From: Anaerolineae bacterium
Lineage (GTDB): Bacteria; Chloroflexota; Anaerolineae; B4-G1; SLSP01
DNA length: 52,059 bases
Assembly: GCA_016934645.1 (NCBI GenBank)
Contig: JAFGSL010000119.1
Coordinates: forward strand, 1 to 52,059
Direction: 5' to 3'
Within the stretch, counting starts at the first letter, position 1. The number at the start of each line of letters is the position of its first letter. Positions 26,431-35,517 of the stretch are shown one piece after another. Position numbers and translations under genes: made by a program. A model generated the notes under the pieces. It was not told the DNA's origin and ran no database searches. It was given only the letters and a program-made list of their open reading frames with translations.

Positions 26431-26792
26431 GCGCTGTACTCTCCCTCTTCGTCCTCTGTGTCATTCCAGGAGAACGTCAAATCCTCGGACTCGATGGTCC
26501 CCAGCAAGCTCACGCCAAATTCGTCGGACAACTGCTTTTTCAGCTCCTTCAGATTGCCAATAATCGCCGCCATCTCCCTCCTCATCGGTCCCACCGTCAC
26601 GTTGATCGCACGCCGGCTATACCTCGCAATCAACAAATTGACACAACGCAGCGCCGCCTCCTGCCAGCTCTCCGACAGATCCAATGCCGCCTGTATCTCC
26701 TCATCGGTCAGATCTGCCGTGGCGCTGGCCGTGTCCCCGATCGCCAGCCTGATCCTCCCGATGTCCGTGGATAGATCATAACTGAAAGTCAC
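26427..26792 (-). CDS. Head-tail connector/adaptor protein
   Basis: This 121-residue helical protein begins FSYDLSTDIGRIRLAIGDT and has LTDEEIQAALDLS, the pattern of gp6-like adaptors. It starts with GTG in a GTGA overlap with the zinc-ribbon gene. It would sit under the portal. Confidence 0.75.
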   Translation of the reverse strand: MTFSYDLSTDIGRIRLAIGDTASATADLTDEEIQAALDLSESWQEAALRCVNLLIARYSRRAINVTVGPMRREMAAIIGNLKELKKQLSDEFGVSLLGTIESEDLTFSWNDTEDEEGEYSA

Positions 26793-27109
26793 TTAGACCC
26801 TCCTGGCGCCTTCCTGCGGCGCCGCAGCGCCTTTCCTGAGACGGTTGCCTCTACATCATCCACACCGTCGCTCATATCCACGATGACGGCGCCTTCAGGA
26901 AGGACGATCTTCTCAGGATGACCTCCCTCAGCAACAACAACTGATAAAAATCCACCAGACGCATATTTGGCGTCGTTTGCTGAAACACAATCCACACAAA
27001 TCCCCTTTCCAGCGATTGCATCGTCTCGATTCTCAGCATACGCCACGTCCCCGGCCAACTTCTTCCCACATTGGCTACACGTATTCCTGATTCCGCCATA
27101 ACGATTCAC
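26789..27109 (-). CDS. Small zinc-ribbon phage protein
   Basis: This 106-residue protein has CSQCGKK and ICVDC, a two-knuckle zinc ribbon in its first 45 residues. The rest is beta-rich and ends with a basic RRRRK tail. The GTG start has GGGAGGTG seven bases before it. It is in the head module between the fibre-like gene and the adaptor; function unknown. Confidence 0.65.
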   Translation of the reverse strand: MNRYGGIRNTCSQCGKKLAGDVAYAENRDDAIAGKGICVDCVSANDAKYASGGFLSVVVAEGGHPEKIVLPEGAVIVDMSDGVDDVEATVSGKALRRRRKAPGGSK

Positions 27110-27120
27110 AACACACCTCC

Positions 27121-27147
27121 CAAAAGGGGAGGGACATCTCCCTCCCC
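27121..27147 (-). terminator. Hairpin with T-run, attenuator or terminator
   Basis: On the minus strand GGGGAGGG and CCCTCCCC enclose six bases and are followed by TTTTGGG. It lies between the repeat protein gene and the zinc-ribbon gene and may reduce expression of genes downstream of the capsid block. Confidence 0.5.
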
Positions 27148-27155
27148 ATAGAAAA

Positions 27156-27989
27156 CTACCGACCGGCCATCCAGTACAGCGTCGTGACCGTTGTCACACT
27201 GCCAGATGACAACCCAACCGTCATACTGGTCGCATTCGTGCTTGACACGTACACCGTCTGCGTCAGTGTATTCATCCCCGGCGTAAGCATCACCATCGTG
27301 GGAGTAGTCGCCAACCCGTGCGCAATCTTCGTCCCGCTGATAACCGAACTGGCTGATCCAAAACGTACCGGGCCAGAAAATGCTACGCCATCCAATGTCA
27401 ACGTTCCTCCGGCCGTCACGTTTCCTACCAGGTTGCTCGTTCCGCTTACAGCCAACGTCCCCGTGATCTGTGTGTTACCGCCGATAGTTGCCGCTCCTGT
27501 AGTCACGGCTCCCACCAGATTGCTCGTGCCGCTTACAGCCAACGTCCCCGTGATTTGCGCATTACCGCCAATAGTTGCCGCTGCCCCAAGCAGTGTCCCG
27601 GTCGCAGTGATGCTACCGCTCGAATTGATGTCTCCGGTAGTGTACGTCGTCACGACCTCGGTCGCCGTCAGTGTCCCATCCACCGTCATATCGCCGCTAA
27701 CGTCAACATCTTCCAACGTGCTATCTCCGGCAACACTCAGCGTTGTCTCGATCCGTAGCGCCCTGAATGTATCTGCCGGTATCCCAACGCCAAAATCCAA
27801 CGCGCCTGGGCCGTTCATCGCCACCTGGAGACTATCCACCTGCTCCTGGATCGTCCCAACCTGCTGTTCCAACGGCGCAACATCGGGAATATCCGGGTGC
27901 GGCAATGCCACTCCGAAGTAGCTCCCGATCAACGCGATCACCAGCGCCAACCCAATCAACACGTACTGAATCAGCTTGTCCTTGTTCAC
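27156..27989 (-). CDS. Membrane-anchored repeat protein in the head module
   Basis: This 277-residue protein starts with a membrane segment (YVLIGLALVIALIGSYFGVAL), then a short coiled coil (LEQQVGTIQEQVDSLQVAM) and Ser/Thr/Gly-rich repeats. Two near-identical units of 29 residues contain ATIGGNxQITGTLAVSGTSN; the DNA period is 87 bp. Such repeats form trimeric beta-structures in fibres. The end YVSSTNATSMTVGLSSG resembles tip domains. It may be a head fibre or a surface-exposed protein made in infected cells; the membrane anchor is odd for a virion protein. Confidence 0.65.
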   Translation of the reverse strand: MNKDKLIQYVLIGLALVIALIGSYFGVALPHPDIPDVAPLEQQVGTIQEQVDSLQVAMNGPGALDFGVGIPADTFRALRIETTLSVAGDSTLEDVDVSGDMTVDGTLTATEVVTTYTTGDINSSGSITATGTLLGAAATIGGNAQITGTLAVSGTSNLVGAVTTGAATIGGNTQITGTLAVSGTSNLVGNVTAGGTLTLDGVAFSGPVRFGSASSVISGTKIAHGLATTPTMVMLTPGMNTLTQTVYVSSTNATSMTVGLSSGSVTTVTTLYWMAGR

Positions 27990-28010
27990 TGAAAACCTCC
28001 TCTGTCAGAA

Positions 28011-28039
28011 GGTAGACGGTAGATTTCCTACCGTCTACC
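28011..28039. terminator. Perfect 12-bp hairpin after the capsid gene
   Basis: GGTAGACGGTAG and its exact complement enclose ATTTC. It lies 17 bases downstream of the major capsid stop. There is no T-run, so partial termination or mRNA protection, which would raise capsid over downstream expression, is more likely than a full stop. Confidence 0.55.
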
Positions 28040-28055
28040 CCACTTTCTCTTGACC

Positions 28056-29156
28056 TTATGAAATGGTCGGATCGACATAACTGGCAGACGCATAGTTGTA
28101 AACCAACGCTGCCGCCGTCCGGTCCTCGCCCACGCCCACACCGAATTCAAAGAACAGCAAGGCGTTCTCCAGTGGGAACTCGCGAATGTGGTCGCCGGAC
28201 AACAACACACAGTTCAGGCCGTAGGTAGGCGACGGGAACACGCGCAACGGATTGCGCATATCCTGGGGACCAACGCTCTTGTACACGCCCCAATACGCCG
28301 TCGGAACGCGCCCGCTTGCCCACATCCGGCACGCGCCGTAATCCGTGTTCACCGCGCCGATGTACTCAGCCGCCAGATTCGCCACAGCCGTCTGTGTCCC
28401 GAACTGGATCACAGGATCGGGGCGCGGAACGTACCCGGTCACATTGGTTACGTTCGTCCAGGATGCGATGTCTGCGTACGACACCAGCAAATCATAGGGC
28501 GCGTCGTGGCCGTGCTCGTACAGATGCGCCACAGCCGTCTCCAGATTTACCTGAGTGATCCCATCGAGGCGCAGATAGTGGTTGTGGGTATAGGCGAAGG
28601 CGCCGCCGCGCGCGGGAACGGCCGGTGGGATGTAGGTCGAATCCGCCGTTCCGCCATCGGCAAACGGCATGCTCTTCCCAGAACTCCCCACTGCATCGTA
28701 AGTGGATTTGAACATCCGGGTGAGAATCTTCTTCTCCCAGATGTCCTTCAGATCGGTCATCGCCGCCGCGATGTCGTTGTCAATCTGCGCCCGGCGTGCC
28801 TTGCGCAAAAAGTCCCACGTCCAACCCAGCATCCGGTCGTAAGGCAGCAACGGCAGCATATGTCCGGTAGTGGATCCACGCCGCGCATCCGGACGGCCAT
28901 ACTCCGTATGCACCGAGAATCCATTGCTTGCGCCCACCCGGTACTCCACCTCAGGAGTATCGGTCAGGCTTACCATTCCGGCGATCCACGGCGTGTTCAA
29001 CAGCGTCCCGTTGGCAATGCTCAGCCCTGCCGCGATGTCGCTGATCAGCATATCGTAAGTTTCGCCGGATTGCAGCTTCAACTGGAGCAACCGGCTGGCA
29101 ACCCAGCCCGCCGGCAGCGCCCATTGTTTCAGATCGTTAGGCCCTAAAGTACCCAT
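28056..29156 (-). CDS. Major capsid protein
   Basis: This 366-residue protein stands after the scaffold and decoration genes. It shows an N-terminal arm, a central segment of helices (RMLGWTWDFLRKARRAQIDNDIAAAMTDL) and a C-terminal domain with GVGVGEDRTAAALVYNYASASYVDPT, the order found in HK97-fold capsids without a large cleaved delta domain. AGGTGG lies seven bases before the ATG. Identification rests on order, size and these features; no close family is named. Confidence 0.78.
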   Translation of the reverse strand: MGTLGPNDLKQWALPAGWVASRLLQLKLQSGETYDMLISDIAAGLSIANGTLLNTPWIAGMVSLTDTPEVEYRVGASNGFSVHTEYGRPDARRGSTTGHMLPLLPYDRMLGWTWDFLRKARRAQIDNDIAAAMTDLKDIWEKKILTRMFKSTYDAVGSSGKSMPFADGGTADSTYIPPAVPARGGAFAYTHNHYLRLDGITQVNLETAVAHLYEHGHDAPYDLLVSYADIASWTNVTNVTGYVPRPDPVIQFGTQTAVANLAAEYIGAVNTDYGACRMWASGRVPTAYWGVYKSVGPQDMRNPLRVFPSPTYGLNCVLLSGDHIREFPLENALLFFEFGVGVGEDRTAAALVYNYASASYVDPTIS

Positions 29157-29166
29157 ATCACACCAC

Positions 29167-29598
29167 CTAACTTCCGTTTACCACAGGCACGGTCGCCTGC
29201 GGGTTGACAAACAACACGGTCGCGCTCTCTGCCCACCCAATCGCGAACGGATAATCTCCAGCAGTCGCCGGCGCAGTCTGATCTATCGCGCCGGCCGTAG
29301 TAGAGACAAACGCCGCGCCTCCTGGCGTCATCGAAGCGTAACCTTCAACCGGGCCGTGAACGACAATATCGGCCACATCCCCGGCAACGCTGGTCACGGC
29401 CCCATCAGGCAGCCCGACCACAACACCCCGCGCCTGTGCGCTCGCCTCTGCGTCCGCGTCAGCCAGTTCCCAGCCGTTGGTCCCGTCCAGGTATACCGCA
29501 TCACCCGGCGCAATGCTCGCGCTCTTCAACGTGCCGCGCCGAACAATCGCCCCACCCAGGGGGCGCACGTTCGCCGCTGTTTTCGCAATATCACCCAT
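29167..29598 (-). CDS. Capsid decoration-like protein (DUF2190-like)
   Basis: This 143-residue beta-rich protein has APGDAVYLDGTNGWELADAD and ARGVVVGLPDG, similar to the DUF2190 head-decoration group. It is encoded just before the capsid gene. An imperfect copy of the CTAA-N7-TTAG site lies on each side (29167 and 29602). Confidence 0.7.
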   Translation of the reverse strand: MGDIAKTAANVRPLGGAIVRRGTLKSASIAPGDAVYLDGTNGWELADADAEASAQARGVVVGLPDGAVTSVAGDVADIVVHGPVEGYASMTPGGAAFVSTTAGAIDQTAPATAGDYPFAIGWAESATVLFVNPQATVPVVNGS

Positions 29599-29621
29599 GT
29601 CCTAATCCTCCGTCAGCTATT

Positions 29622-30218
29622 TTAGCTGTTGATTCTAAACCGCTGCTGTAGCTCGGCTTTCCGAGCATCATCCAACTCACCTGCGCCTCCTGCCCTGTTC
29701 GGACCGGCCGGCGCTCCTGGCGTCTGCGTCGGAGCCGTCGGAATCAACTCCTTCAGCTCTGCCGCATCCGCCTCCAACTCCTCGCGCGTCGTCCCGCGTA
29801 GCCTAGCCGCCAACGCTGCCGGCAGACATGCCGCCGTCGCCACGTCACGCACCAAAACCTCACGCTGCACTCGCGCCAACTCCTGACTCGCCTTCTCCAA
29901 CTCGGCCTGTCGTTTCTCTGCCAACTCCTGCCAGCGCTTTTCATCGGCCAACCGCTTCTCCTCGGCCTCCTGGGCCGTCTTCTCTGCATCCTTGGCCTTT
30001 GTACGATGCCCGGCATTCTCTTTGCGCAGATCACTGACCAATGCCCGCGCCCATTCCGGCAAATCCTCAATCTTCTTCTGGCTGTCAGTCTCTTGCGATC
30101 CTGCCGCTGGAGTCTGCGCCGGCGCGACGGGTGGCGTCCCCGCCGTCTGATTCGCCGCAGACTGCGCCTGGCTCGCCTGCTCATTTGCACCCACCTGGAG
30201 TGTCGTTTCACCATCCAT
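29622..30218 (-). CDS. Scaffold protein
   Basis: This 198-residue protein has a Pro/Ala/Gln-rich start, a coiled coil of about 70 residues (RKENAGHRTKAKDAEKTAQE ...) and a basic C-terminus, the usual build of phage scaffolds. It stands between the head morphogenesis and capsid genes. No protease motif is visible. Confidence 0.75.
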   Translation of the reverse strand: MDGETTLQVGANEQASQAQSAANQTAGTPPVAPAQTPAAGSQETDSQKKIEDLPEWARALVSDLRKENAGHRTKAKDAEKTAQEAEEKRLADEKRWQELAEKRQAELEKASQELARVQREVLVRDVATAACLPAALAARLRGTTREELEADAAELKELIPTAPTQTPGAPAGPNRAGGAGELDDARKAELQQRFRINS

Positions 30219-30238
30219 AATTTCTCAACCTCCCGCTA

Positions 30239-30257
30239 CCTAACAATTGATTAGCTA
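30239..30257. promoter_or_regulatory. CTAA-N7-TTAG site 2
   Basis: The site reads CCTAACAATTGATTAGCTA. It touches the stop of the head morphogenesis gene and precedes the scaffold gene. Confidence 0.65.
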
Positions 30258-31244
30258 CTCATCACCGCGCCCACTTGTCGCGTGCGCCGGATGAATCTCT
30301 TCCAAACCCTGATCGCGCGCCTCCAACTCCGCGCGCGCCGCATCCGTCATCATCTCCGTTGTGATCGCGCTATCTTCCCACTCACGCATATACGCCACGC
30401 TCGACGTGCGGCAATTCCAGTGAAAGGGAGGATAATCCATCCGGTCTGCAAACCTCGGTTCACCGGCCAGCTCATAGGGCTGATTCAACGCCCTTACCTG
30501 CCCGTGGACCCGCAAACAACAATCCGTTGTTCGCTCATCAATCGCCGCGATTGCCTGTTTCATCAACCCCGGGATCCTCGCGCCCCACGTCTTATAAACC
30601 GTATCGCGTCCTGCGTTGTTTGCATAGATCACGTTGCGCCGCGCCCCTAGCATTGCCGAGGTCGCTCCCCTGGAGAACACACTCGCATCCTTACCCATCA
30701 ACCGCCGCACCATGTCGTCGAACGACTCCCCCTGGATCAACCCCATCCGCAGACCCGACCGCAGCGCCGCCGCCGTCGCCGTCTGCGACTGGTCCAGCAA
30801 TCGCAGCGCCTCTTCCAACCCAAACTCCACACTGTTAAAGTCCACCAGGGCCAGGTTAAACCCCAACCTGATCCCCTTCGTCTCCTCAGCAATGCCCAAT
30901 TGCTCCCCGGCGAACGCTGCCCCGTTCCTCATCACGTCTCGCCACGTCTCCGGCGTCGTGCCCAAAATCCAACTCCGCAACGCATAGCTCCGCGCCTCGA
31001 CCTGCGCCAGCATCAACTCGTTCCGCGCCAACTCCCGCGCAATCTCCCGGTCGACCGCCTTCGGGTAACGCAACTGCGTATACCGTCGCTGCTCTTCGAC
31101 AATCCCCAAAACTTCATTGCGCGCCGCCTCATATCCCTTTTGAATAGCCTGGGCCACGTCGCGATCAACCTGCGCCAGATACCGCGAATTCTGTGCATTT
31201 AATCTAAGGACGGCCCCAAACGGATTGCGCTTCTTCGCCGGCAT
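30255..31244 (-). CDS. Mu-F-like head morphogenesis protein
   Basis: This 329-residue protein has the C-terminal signature of the SPP1 gp7/Mu F family: DTVYKTWGARIPGLMKQAI, then TTDCCLRVHGQ and DYPPFHWNCRTSSVAY. The Cys, His and Cys of this region may bind metal. It assists head assembly and DNA packaging. It follows the portal gene by two bases. Confidence 0.82.
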   Translation of the reverse strand: MPAKKRNPFGAVLRLNAQNSRYLAQVDRDVAQAIQKGYEAARNEVLGIVEEQRRYTQLRYPKAVDREIARELARNELMLAQVEARSYALRSWILGTTPETWRDVMRNGAAFAGEQLGIAEETKGIRLGFNLALVDFNSVEFGLEEALRLLDQSQTATAAALRSGLRMGLIQGESFDDMVRRLMGKDASVFSRGATSAMLGARRNVIYANNAGRDTVYKTWGARIPGLMKQAIAAIDERTTDCCLRVHGQVRALNQPYELAGEPRFADRMDYPPFHWNCRTSSVAYMREWEDSAITTEMMTDAARAELEARDQGLEEIHPAHATSGRGDE

Positions 31245-31245
31245 A

Positions 31246-32553
31246 CTAACTCCCCGTCAGGATTGCCCGCTGCTGCTCCAGCGTCAACCGTTGAATCTCC
31301 AGACTCAACTCTTCGCTTTTGTCCACCGGCAGAATATCCCGATCCCCAATACCATGCTCCCAATCGCCGTCGGGCCATAATCCCATATCGGCGCCAATCG
31401 TTAAAGCCATCGTATTGGCCGCCACCAGCGCGTGATCGTACTGTCCCCGCGCCTCCGTCACCCGGTCCACCACATCTCCCATCATCAACCGCAGCGCGCG
31501 TCCCGACAAATCCCCGGTTAAGTGATAAACTTTCAACTCCGGGCAATCCTGCTCGATCTCATGGAGACGATTCTGTATCTCGCTCGTCACATCCGCGATG
31601 TTGATGTCCTCTACCAGAGCCACGATCTTTCCATCCGGGTCTGGATGGTGCCAAACCTTATCGCTGCGCTCTAACCCATTCCCTGCCCGTGTCCCGAAGC
31701 TCACCCACTGCGGATGGATCGCCTTGCGGATCTGGTCCCCCAGGTGGCTCGCCAAATCGTTAACGTCGTCCACCTTCTCGATAACGTTCGCAAAACACGG
31801 CATACCCCAGGTCTGTCCCGTGCTCTTGTGCCGCGTAACCACGCACGGCACAAACCCATAAGCATTCGCATATTGCGACAATTCTCCGTTTTGCTGACCG
31901 TTGATGTAATCGAACGGCTTCCCGTTTTTGAACGTACTGAATAACTCCGGTGTGGCTATCTCTCTGTAGGTGTACGTCGTTTTCCGGTTTCGCTCATCGC
32001 GCTCCTCAGCCTTGTACTCCCACACCGCATACACCACATTCCCGTTGCGATCGAAGTCCGCTTCCACCAGGTCCCCCGGATGATGCACCTCGATCTGCAC
32101 CTGCTTTCCAACGCTCACCACCTTCAGGATGCAGTCCCCCATCGCCGCAGCGTAGCGCACCCACAGATTTTTGTTCAATCCCCACTGCGACCAGCTCCAC
32201 ACCTGAAGGATCGCCTCGCGTGTTTGCGCCCGCGTCGCCACGATCGGCAGCGCCCCTTCATCGCCGCGCATATCCAGCGCTCCGCCCGCCACCTTGGCTA
32301 CATAAAAATCAGTTAGGCGTCCTACGGGATTGTAGAGTCCGGCAATGTTGGTGTAGAGATTCCGCTGCGCCTTGTATGTCGTCGCCATATCGTTAACCAG
32401 CGTATCGTACACATCGTTCAAATAAAACCCCCACAACACTGTATACCGTGCCGTGCGCGTCTCCCGCGTCTCAACCGTGTCGCCGCGCCACGCATTCAAA
32501 GCCGCCGTCCATCCGCTAGTTACCGCCATAGTCAACCTCGTGAAAACGCTCAC
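31246..32553 (-). CDS. Portal protein
   Basis: This 435-residue protein starts with ATGA overlap after the terminase. YNPVGRLTDFYVAKVAGG, WVRYAAAMGDCILKVV, the DLVEADFDRNGNVVYAVWEYK wing and HEIEQDCPELKVYHLTGDLSGRALRLM stem region fit portals of siphoviruses. It forms the dodecameric DNA entry ring. Confidence 0.85.
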   Translation of the reverse strand: MSVFTRLTMAVTSGWTAALNAWRGDTVETRETRTARYTVLWGFYLNDVYDTLVNDMATTYKAQRNLYTNIAGLYNPVGRLTDFYVAKVAGGALDMRGDEGALPIVATRAQTREAILQVWSWSQWGLNKNLWVRYAAAMGDCILKVVSVGKQVQIEVHHPGDLVEADFDRNGNVVYAVWEYKAEERDERNRKTTYTYREIATPELFSTFKNGKPFDYINGQQNGELSQYANAYGFVPCVVTRHKSTGQTWGMPCFANVIEKVDDVNDLASHLGDQIRKAIHPQWVSFGTRAGNGLERSDKVWHHPDPDGKIVALVEDINIADVTSEIQNRLHEIEQDCPELKVYHLTGDLSGRALRLMMGDVVDRVTEARGQYDHALVAANTMALTIGADMGLWPDGDWEHGIGDRDILPVDKSEELSLEIQRLTLEQQRAILTGS

Positions 32554-34085
32554 CCACCATAACCTCCAAATCCTACAGGATTCTCGCTTTCCATTCCGGC
32601 GCCGCCGGACAACATCAACTCACAAATCGCATAAACTAGCGCATCCACCTGATCGTCGTGTGCGCTGGCCGGGAACATCACCAGCTCATCTTCCAGCACT
32701 TCCAGCCACGGCGCCCTTGTTGGAAAAACCACCCGTCCGCCGGCAAAATACGGCGTCACTGCCCGCGCCCGTGATACCTTATCCTGCGTGCCCGGGTCCA
32801 CATCCAGAATCGGCAACGTCGTCTCAGACTTCACCACCTGCACCGCGCTACGCCCGCTCGCCTTCCGCTCCACCCGAATCAACTCCGGGCGCTCCCGTCC
32901 ATACTCACGCTTGATCGCATCCACCAACGCCGGCATCTCTAGCTTGGCTCGCAAGACATTGATCACGTATACCGAGCCGTTCAACAAACCGGCCGTCACA
33001 CACACCGAGTAATCCGCGCTCTTCGACTCCTCGAACGCTGTATCCCACGTCTGAATGACCCGCTCGAACCGTGAAGGCAAAGCGTCCACGTACCTGAACC
33101 ATTCCCTTTGGAAAATCGCGCCGGCCAGCGCCTTCAAATCGTTCAACTTCTCCCGAATCCAGATAGAACGGATCGAGGCCAACATATCCACCAACAACGC
33201 CTCGATCGGCCAGCGCTCCGGCCACAGCGTCTCCACACCCTGCGTGACCATGCGCACGTCTACCACATTCCCGGCGCTGTTCGTGATCGTTTCATAACAA
33301 ATCTCGCTCAACTCGTGACTGATAAGCGCGCTTTCGACGTGACAATTCCACAGGAGATTGTTCAAAACAAAGTTATAGATGTCCGGCCCGGCAGTCTTCA
33401 GTGTTCCCACCACGATCGTCTTCGTGTGCGGCTCGCGTAACTGCATAATCGTCCCCGTAAACCACTCGCGCAGCGCCACCAGCCGTTCTAGCGTCTTCGT
33501 GTTCTCATCGTCCTCGATGTCATCCAGAATAATGATGTCGAAGTGCCCGCCCGTGATCGCCCCGCCCACGCCCACGGCCTCAACCGTCGGATCCTTCCCG
33601 TGCCGCGTCCGCTTGCAATAGATGCGGCGCTTCTGCCACATTCCCTCGCGCGCCCCATCCCGCAACAACATCCCCGTCGCATTGCTGATATCGCTATGCC
33701 CCACCGCCATCTTCCAATGCAACGCATAGAACGCCTTCAGCGCATTGTTACGCTCCAGCTCCGTCTTAATCACTTGGAGCGTCTTCTCGGCCTCCGTCGC
33801 TGTCTTCTGCACGATCAGAATCCGTACGTTCGGATTCTCGCATATCATCCGCAGCGGATACGCAATACAAAAAATCTCACTCTTGCCGTGATCGCGTGGC
33901 CAGAAATCACCCTCGAATCGCATCGTCGTATCGTCCACGCGCCGCGCCATCCAGTACTGGTGAACACCTGGCGTCACATCAGAACGGAAAACTCGCGCAA
34001 ACACCGCGCTATCCGTATGCACGGCCCTGGAGATCATCTCCCACCATTCCTCAACATTCACGGCAACGTCCACAGTCGCGTCCAC
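32550..34085 (-). CDS. terL: Terminase large subunit
   Basis: The ATPase part has Walker A PRDHGKSE (about residues 63-70) and Walker B DIIILDDIEDDE, typical of terminases. The nuclease part has QTWDTAFEESKSADYSV and the final HDDQVDALVYA, the aspartates of the RNase-H-like fold. I chose the GTG at 34085, which has GAGGAG ten bases upstream and lies right after the upstream stop. An ATG at 34103 is possible but has no site. The longer upstream frame is a shadow. It packages DNA into the head. Confidence 0.88.
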   Translation of the reverse strand: MDATVDVAVNVEEWWEMISRAVHTDSAVFARVFRSDVTPGVHQYWMARRVDDTTMRFEGDFWPRDHGKSEIFCIAYPLRMICENPNVRILIVQKTATEAEKTLQVIKTELERNNALKAFYALHWKMAVGHSDISNATGMLLRDGAREGMWQKRRIYCKRTRHGKDPTVEAVGVGGAITGGHFDIIILDDIEDDENTKTLERLVALREWFTGTIMQLREPHTKTIVVGTLKTAGPDIYNFVLNNLLWNCHVESALISHELSEICYETITNSAGNVVDVRMVTQGVETLWPERWPIEALLVDMLASIRSIWIREKLNDLKALAGAIFQREWFRYVDALPSRFERVIQTWDTAFEESKSADYSVCVTAGLLNGSVYVINVLRAKLEMPALVDAIKREYGRERPELIRVERKASGRSAVQVVKSETTLPILDVDPGTQDKVSRARAVTPYFAGGRVVFPTRAPWLEVLEDELVMFPASAHDDQVDALVYAICELMLSGGAGMESENPVGFGGYGG

Positions 34086-34089
34086 GGCG

Positions 34090-34689
34090 CTACTTCTCCT
34101 CATCCTTGCGCTGCACGGCCTCGGCCAACGCCGGATCAATACTGCCCAACTCAATGCGCAACGTCTGCTCGCCATCCTCTCCAGATCGCGCCCCCGTCGG
34201 GATCTGCCGCGCCAGGTCTGGGCTGAACAACTGTACATACCGGTCAATCCCTTGCAAACGGTGATCCCCTCTGACTTCCTTATCAGCAATGATCGCCGTC
34301 AAACCACCCACAATCGCCGTCTCTGCATTGCTGGCCAGCGCCAGCATCACCTTGCGCTGCGCCTCAATCTGCGATCTCTGCACCTCGCCGTCATGCCACT
34401 CCCGCGCCGCCGCCTTACACGCCTCTAATGCTGCCGCAATATCCGCCAACCCACGCACCTTCCACCAAGTCGAACGCGCCGTCAACAACACATCGCGCGC
34501 ACCCTCATGCAGCGCCTTCTCCCGCGCAAAGAACTGATCGTCCGTCATGCACTCGACTTCGATCGCCCAGGCCACCCGCTGCACCGTATGCCGCCGGCTC
34601 TGCGCATTGCGCGTATCAAGACGCCCCTCCGCATCCACAATCGCGGCAAGCGTTCTAATTGCCTGATCTGTCAACCAACCACTGTCCAT
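34090..34689 (-). CDS. Probable terminase small subunit
   Basis: This 199-residue, mostly helical protein directly precedes the large subunit gene. It starts MDSGWLTDQAIRTLAAIVDAEG after a CAGGAG site. Its C-terminal third (QGIDRYVQLFSPDLARQIPTG) resembles the ends of small terminase and packaging proteins. No clear helix-turn-helix can be named. Position is the main argument. Confidence 0.6.
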   Translation of the reverse strand: MDSGWLTDQAIRTLAAIVDAEGRLDTRNAQSRRHTVQRVAWAIEVECMTDDQFFAREKALHEGARDVLLTARSTWWKVRGLADIAAALEACKAAAREWHDGEVQRSQIEAQRKVMLALASNAETAIVGGLTAIIADKEVRGDHRLQGIDRYVQLFSPDLARQIPTGARSGEDGEQTLRIELGSIDPALAEAVQRKDEEK

Positions 34690-34690
34690 C

Positions 34691-34915
34691 TCACTCCTGA
34701 ACCCTCTCAAAACACGCTGGGCAACGCCCATCCTCACCGATCTCAGTCCCGCAACGCAAACATTTGCGTCCCATAGCCGTAAAAACCTGCCGATCCGCAA
34801 ACTCCTGCTGTTTCGCCGCGTTCCAATTCTGTACCGGACGCAAGTACCCCACAATCCGCGAGTAAACCTCACAAGGTACCACGATTAAAAGACCTTCCTT
34901 CTTTTTTTCTTCCAC
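34691..34915 (-). CDS. NrdD-tail-like mini-protein with zinc ribbon
   Basis: Residues 15-43 of 74 (CEVYSRIVGYLRPVQNWN, then KQQEFADR) match the C-terminal end of anaerobic ribonucleotide reductase NrdD, including the RxxGYL segment that holds the radical glycine in the enzyme. A CLRC...CPAC zinc ribbon follows. The catalytic body is missing. Such short proteins are known in phages and Firmicutes under the NrdD name. It lies between the lysis and terminase genes. It could be a spare radical domain like GrcA or merely a DNA- or protein-binding relic. Confidence 0.7.
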   Translation of the reverse strand: MEEKKKEGLLIVVPCEVYSRIVGYLRPVQNWNAAKQQEFADRQVFTAMGRKCLRCGTEIGEDGRCPACFERVQE

Positions 34916-35155
34916 TCAATCCTCCAGGTCCAACCGGATACGATTGGTGGCCACCCCCAACCCTGCGATTGCCGTGGCCATAAACGTGTGCTTGACCTCG
35001 TCCTCATCCCCATACAACAAATAAAGCACGGCCAAAACCAAAACGCCGCCGATCGTGTATCGTGCTAACTCTGGTACATTGGGATGATGAGTAGGTTTAT
35101 AGAATAACGCGCTGGATGCCACCGAAACCATAAAAGCAACCAAAAATCTGATCAT
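34916..35155 (-). CDS. Small two-segment membrane protein (lysis module)
   Basis: This 79-residue protein has an N-terminal segment (FLVAFMVSVASSALFY) and a second one (IGGVLVLAVLYLLYG). It overlaps the preceding gene (ATGA). Size, topology and place between endolysin and terminase genes suggest a holin or holin partner. Confidence 0.6.
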   Translation of the reverse strand: MIRFLVAFMVSVASSALFYKPTHHPNVPELARYTIGGVLVLAVLYLLYGDEDEVKHTFMATAIAGLGVATNRIRLDLED

Positions 35156-35517
35156 AAATGCCTCTTCTTATTCGGAACAATCGGCGTCATCTCTATTTTT
35201 AGCCCCGGAGGACTCCACGCGGGCGTCTGCCCTGACGTAATCAACTGCCCAATCAACAACGAAACCCCGCGCCGGTACTCTGCGACTTCATCACCCAATG
35301 CGGTCAACTGCGAGTCTTGTTTTGCCAACCTCTCCTGCATCCTCCCGTTCTCTTCCTGCAACTCATCAAACGCCTTGACCAACAGGTTAAACTCGGATCG
35401 TCGCACCTCGTGCCGGTTGGTCCTGAACTTTAATAACCACTCCAACAAACTCATCAACCCACCGCCGATAATAAATGCGATGATAGGGTTGATTACTACA
35501 TCGTCAGTGCCCATCAC
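35152..35517 (-). CDS. Membrane-anchored coiled-coil protein (lysis module)
   Basis: This 121-residue protein has one N-terminal segment (PIIAFIIGGGLMSLLEWLL) and a coiled coil of about 60 residues (FNLLVKAFDELQEENGRMQERLAKQ). The build resembles spanins or holin-like proteins. Its ATG overlaps the endolysin stop by four bases. Confidence 0.6.
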   Translation of the reverse strand: MMGTDDVVINPIIAFIIGGGLMSLLEWLLKFRTNRHEVRRSEFNLLVKAFDELQEENGRMQERLAKQDSQLTALGDEVAEYRRGVSLLIGQLITSGQTPAWSPPGLKIEMTPIVPNKKRHL

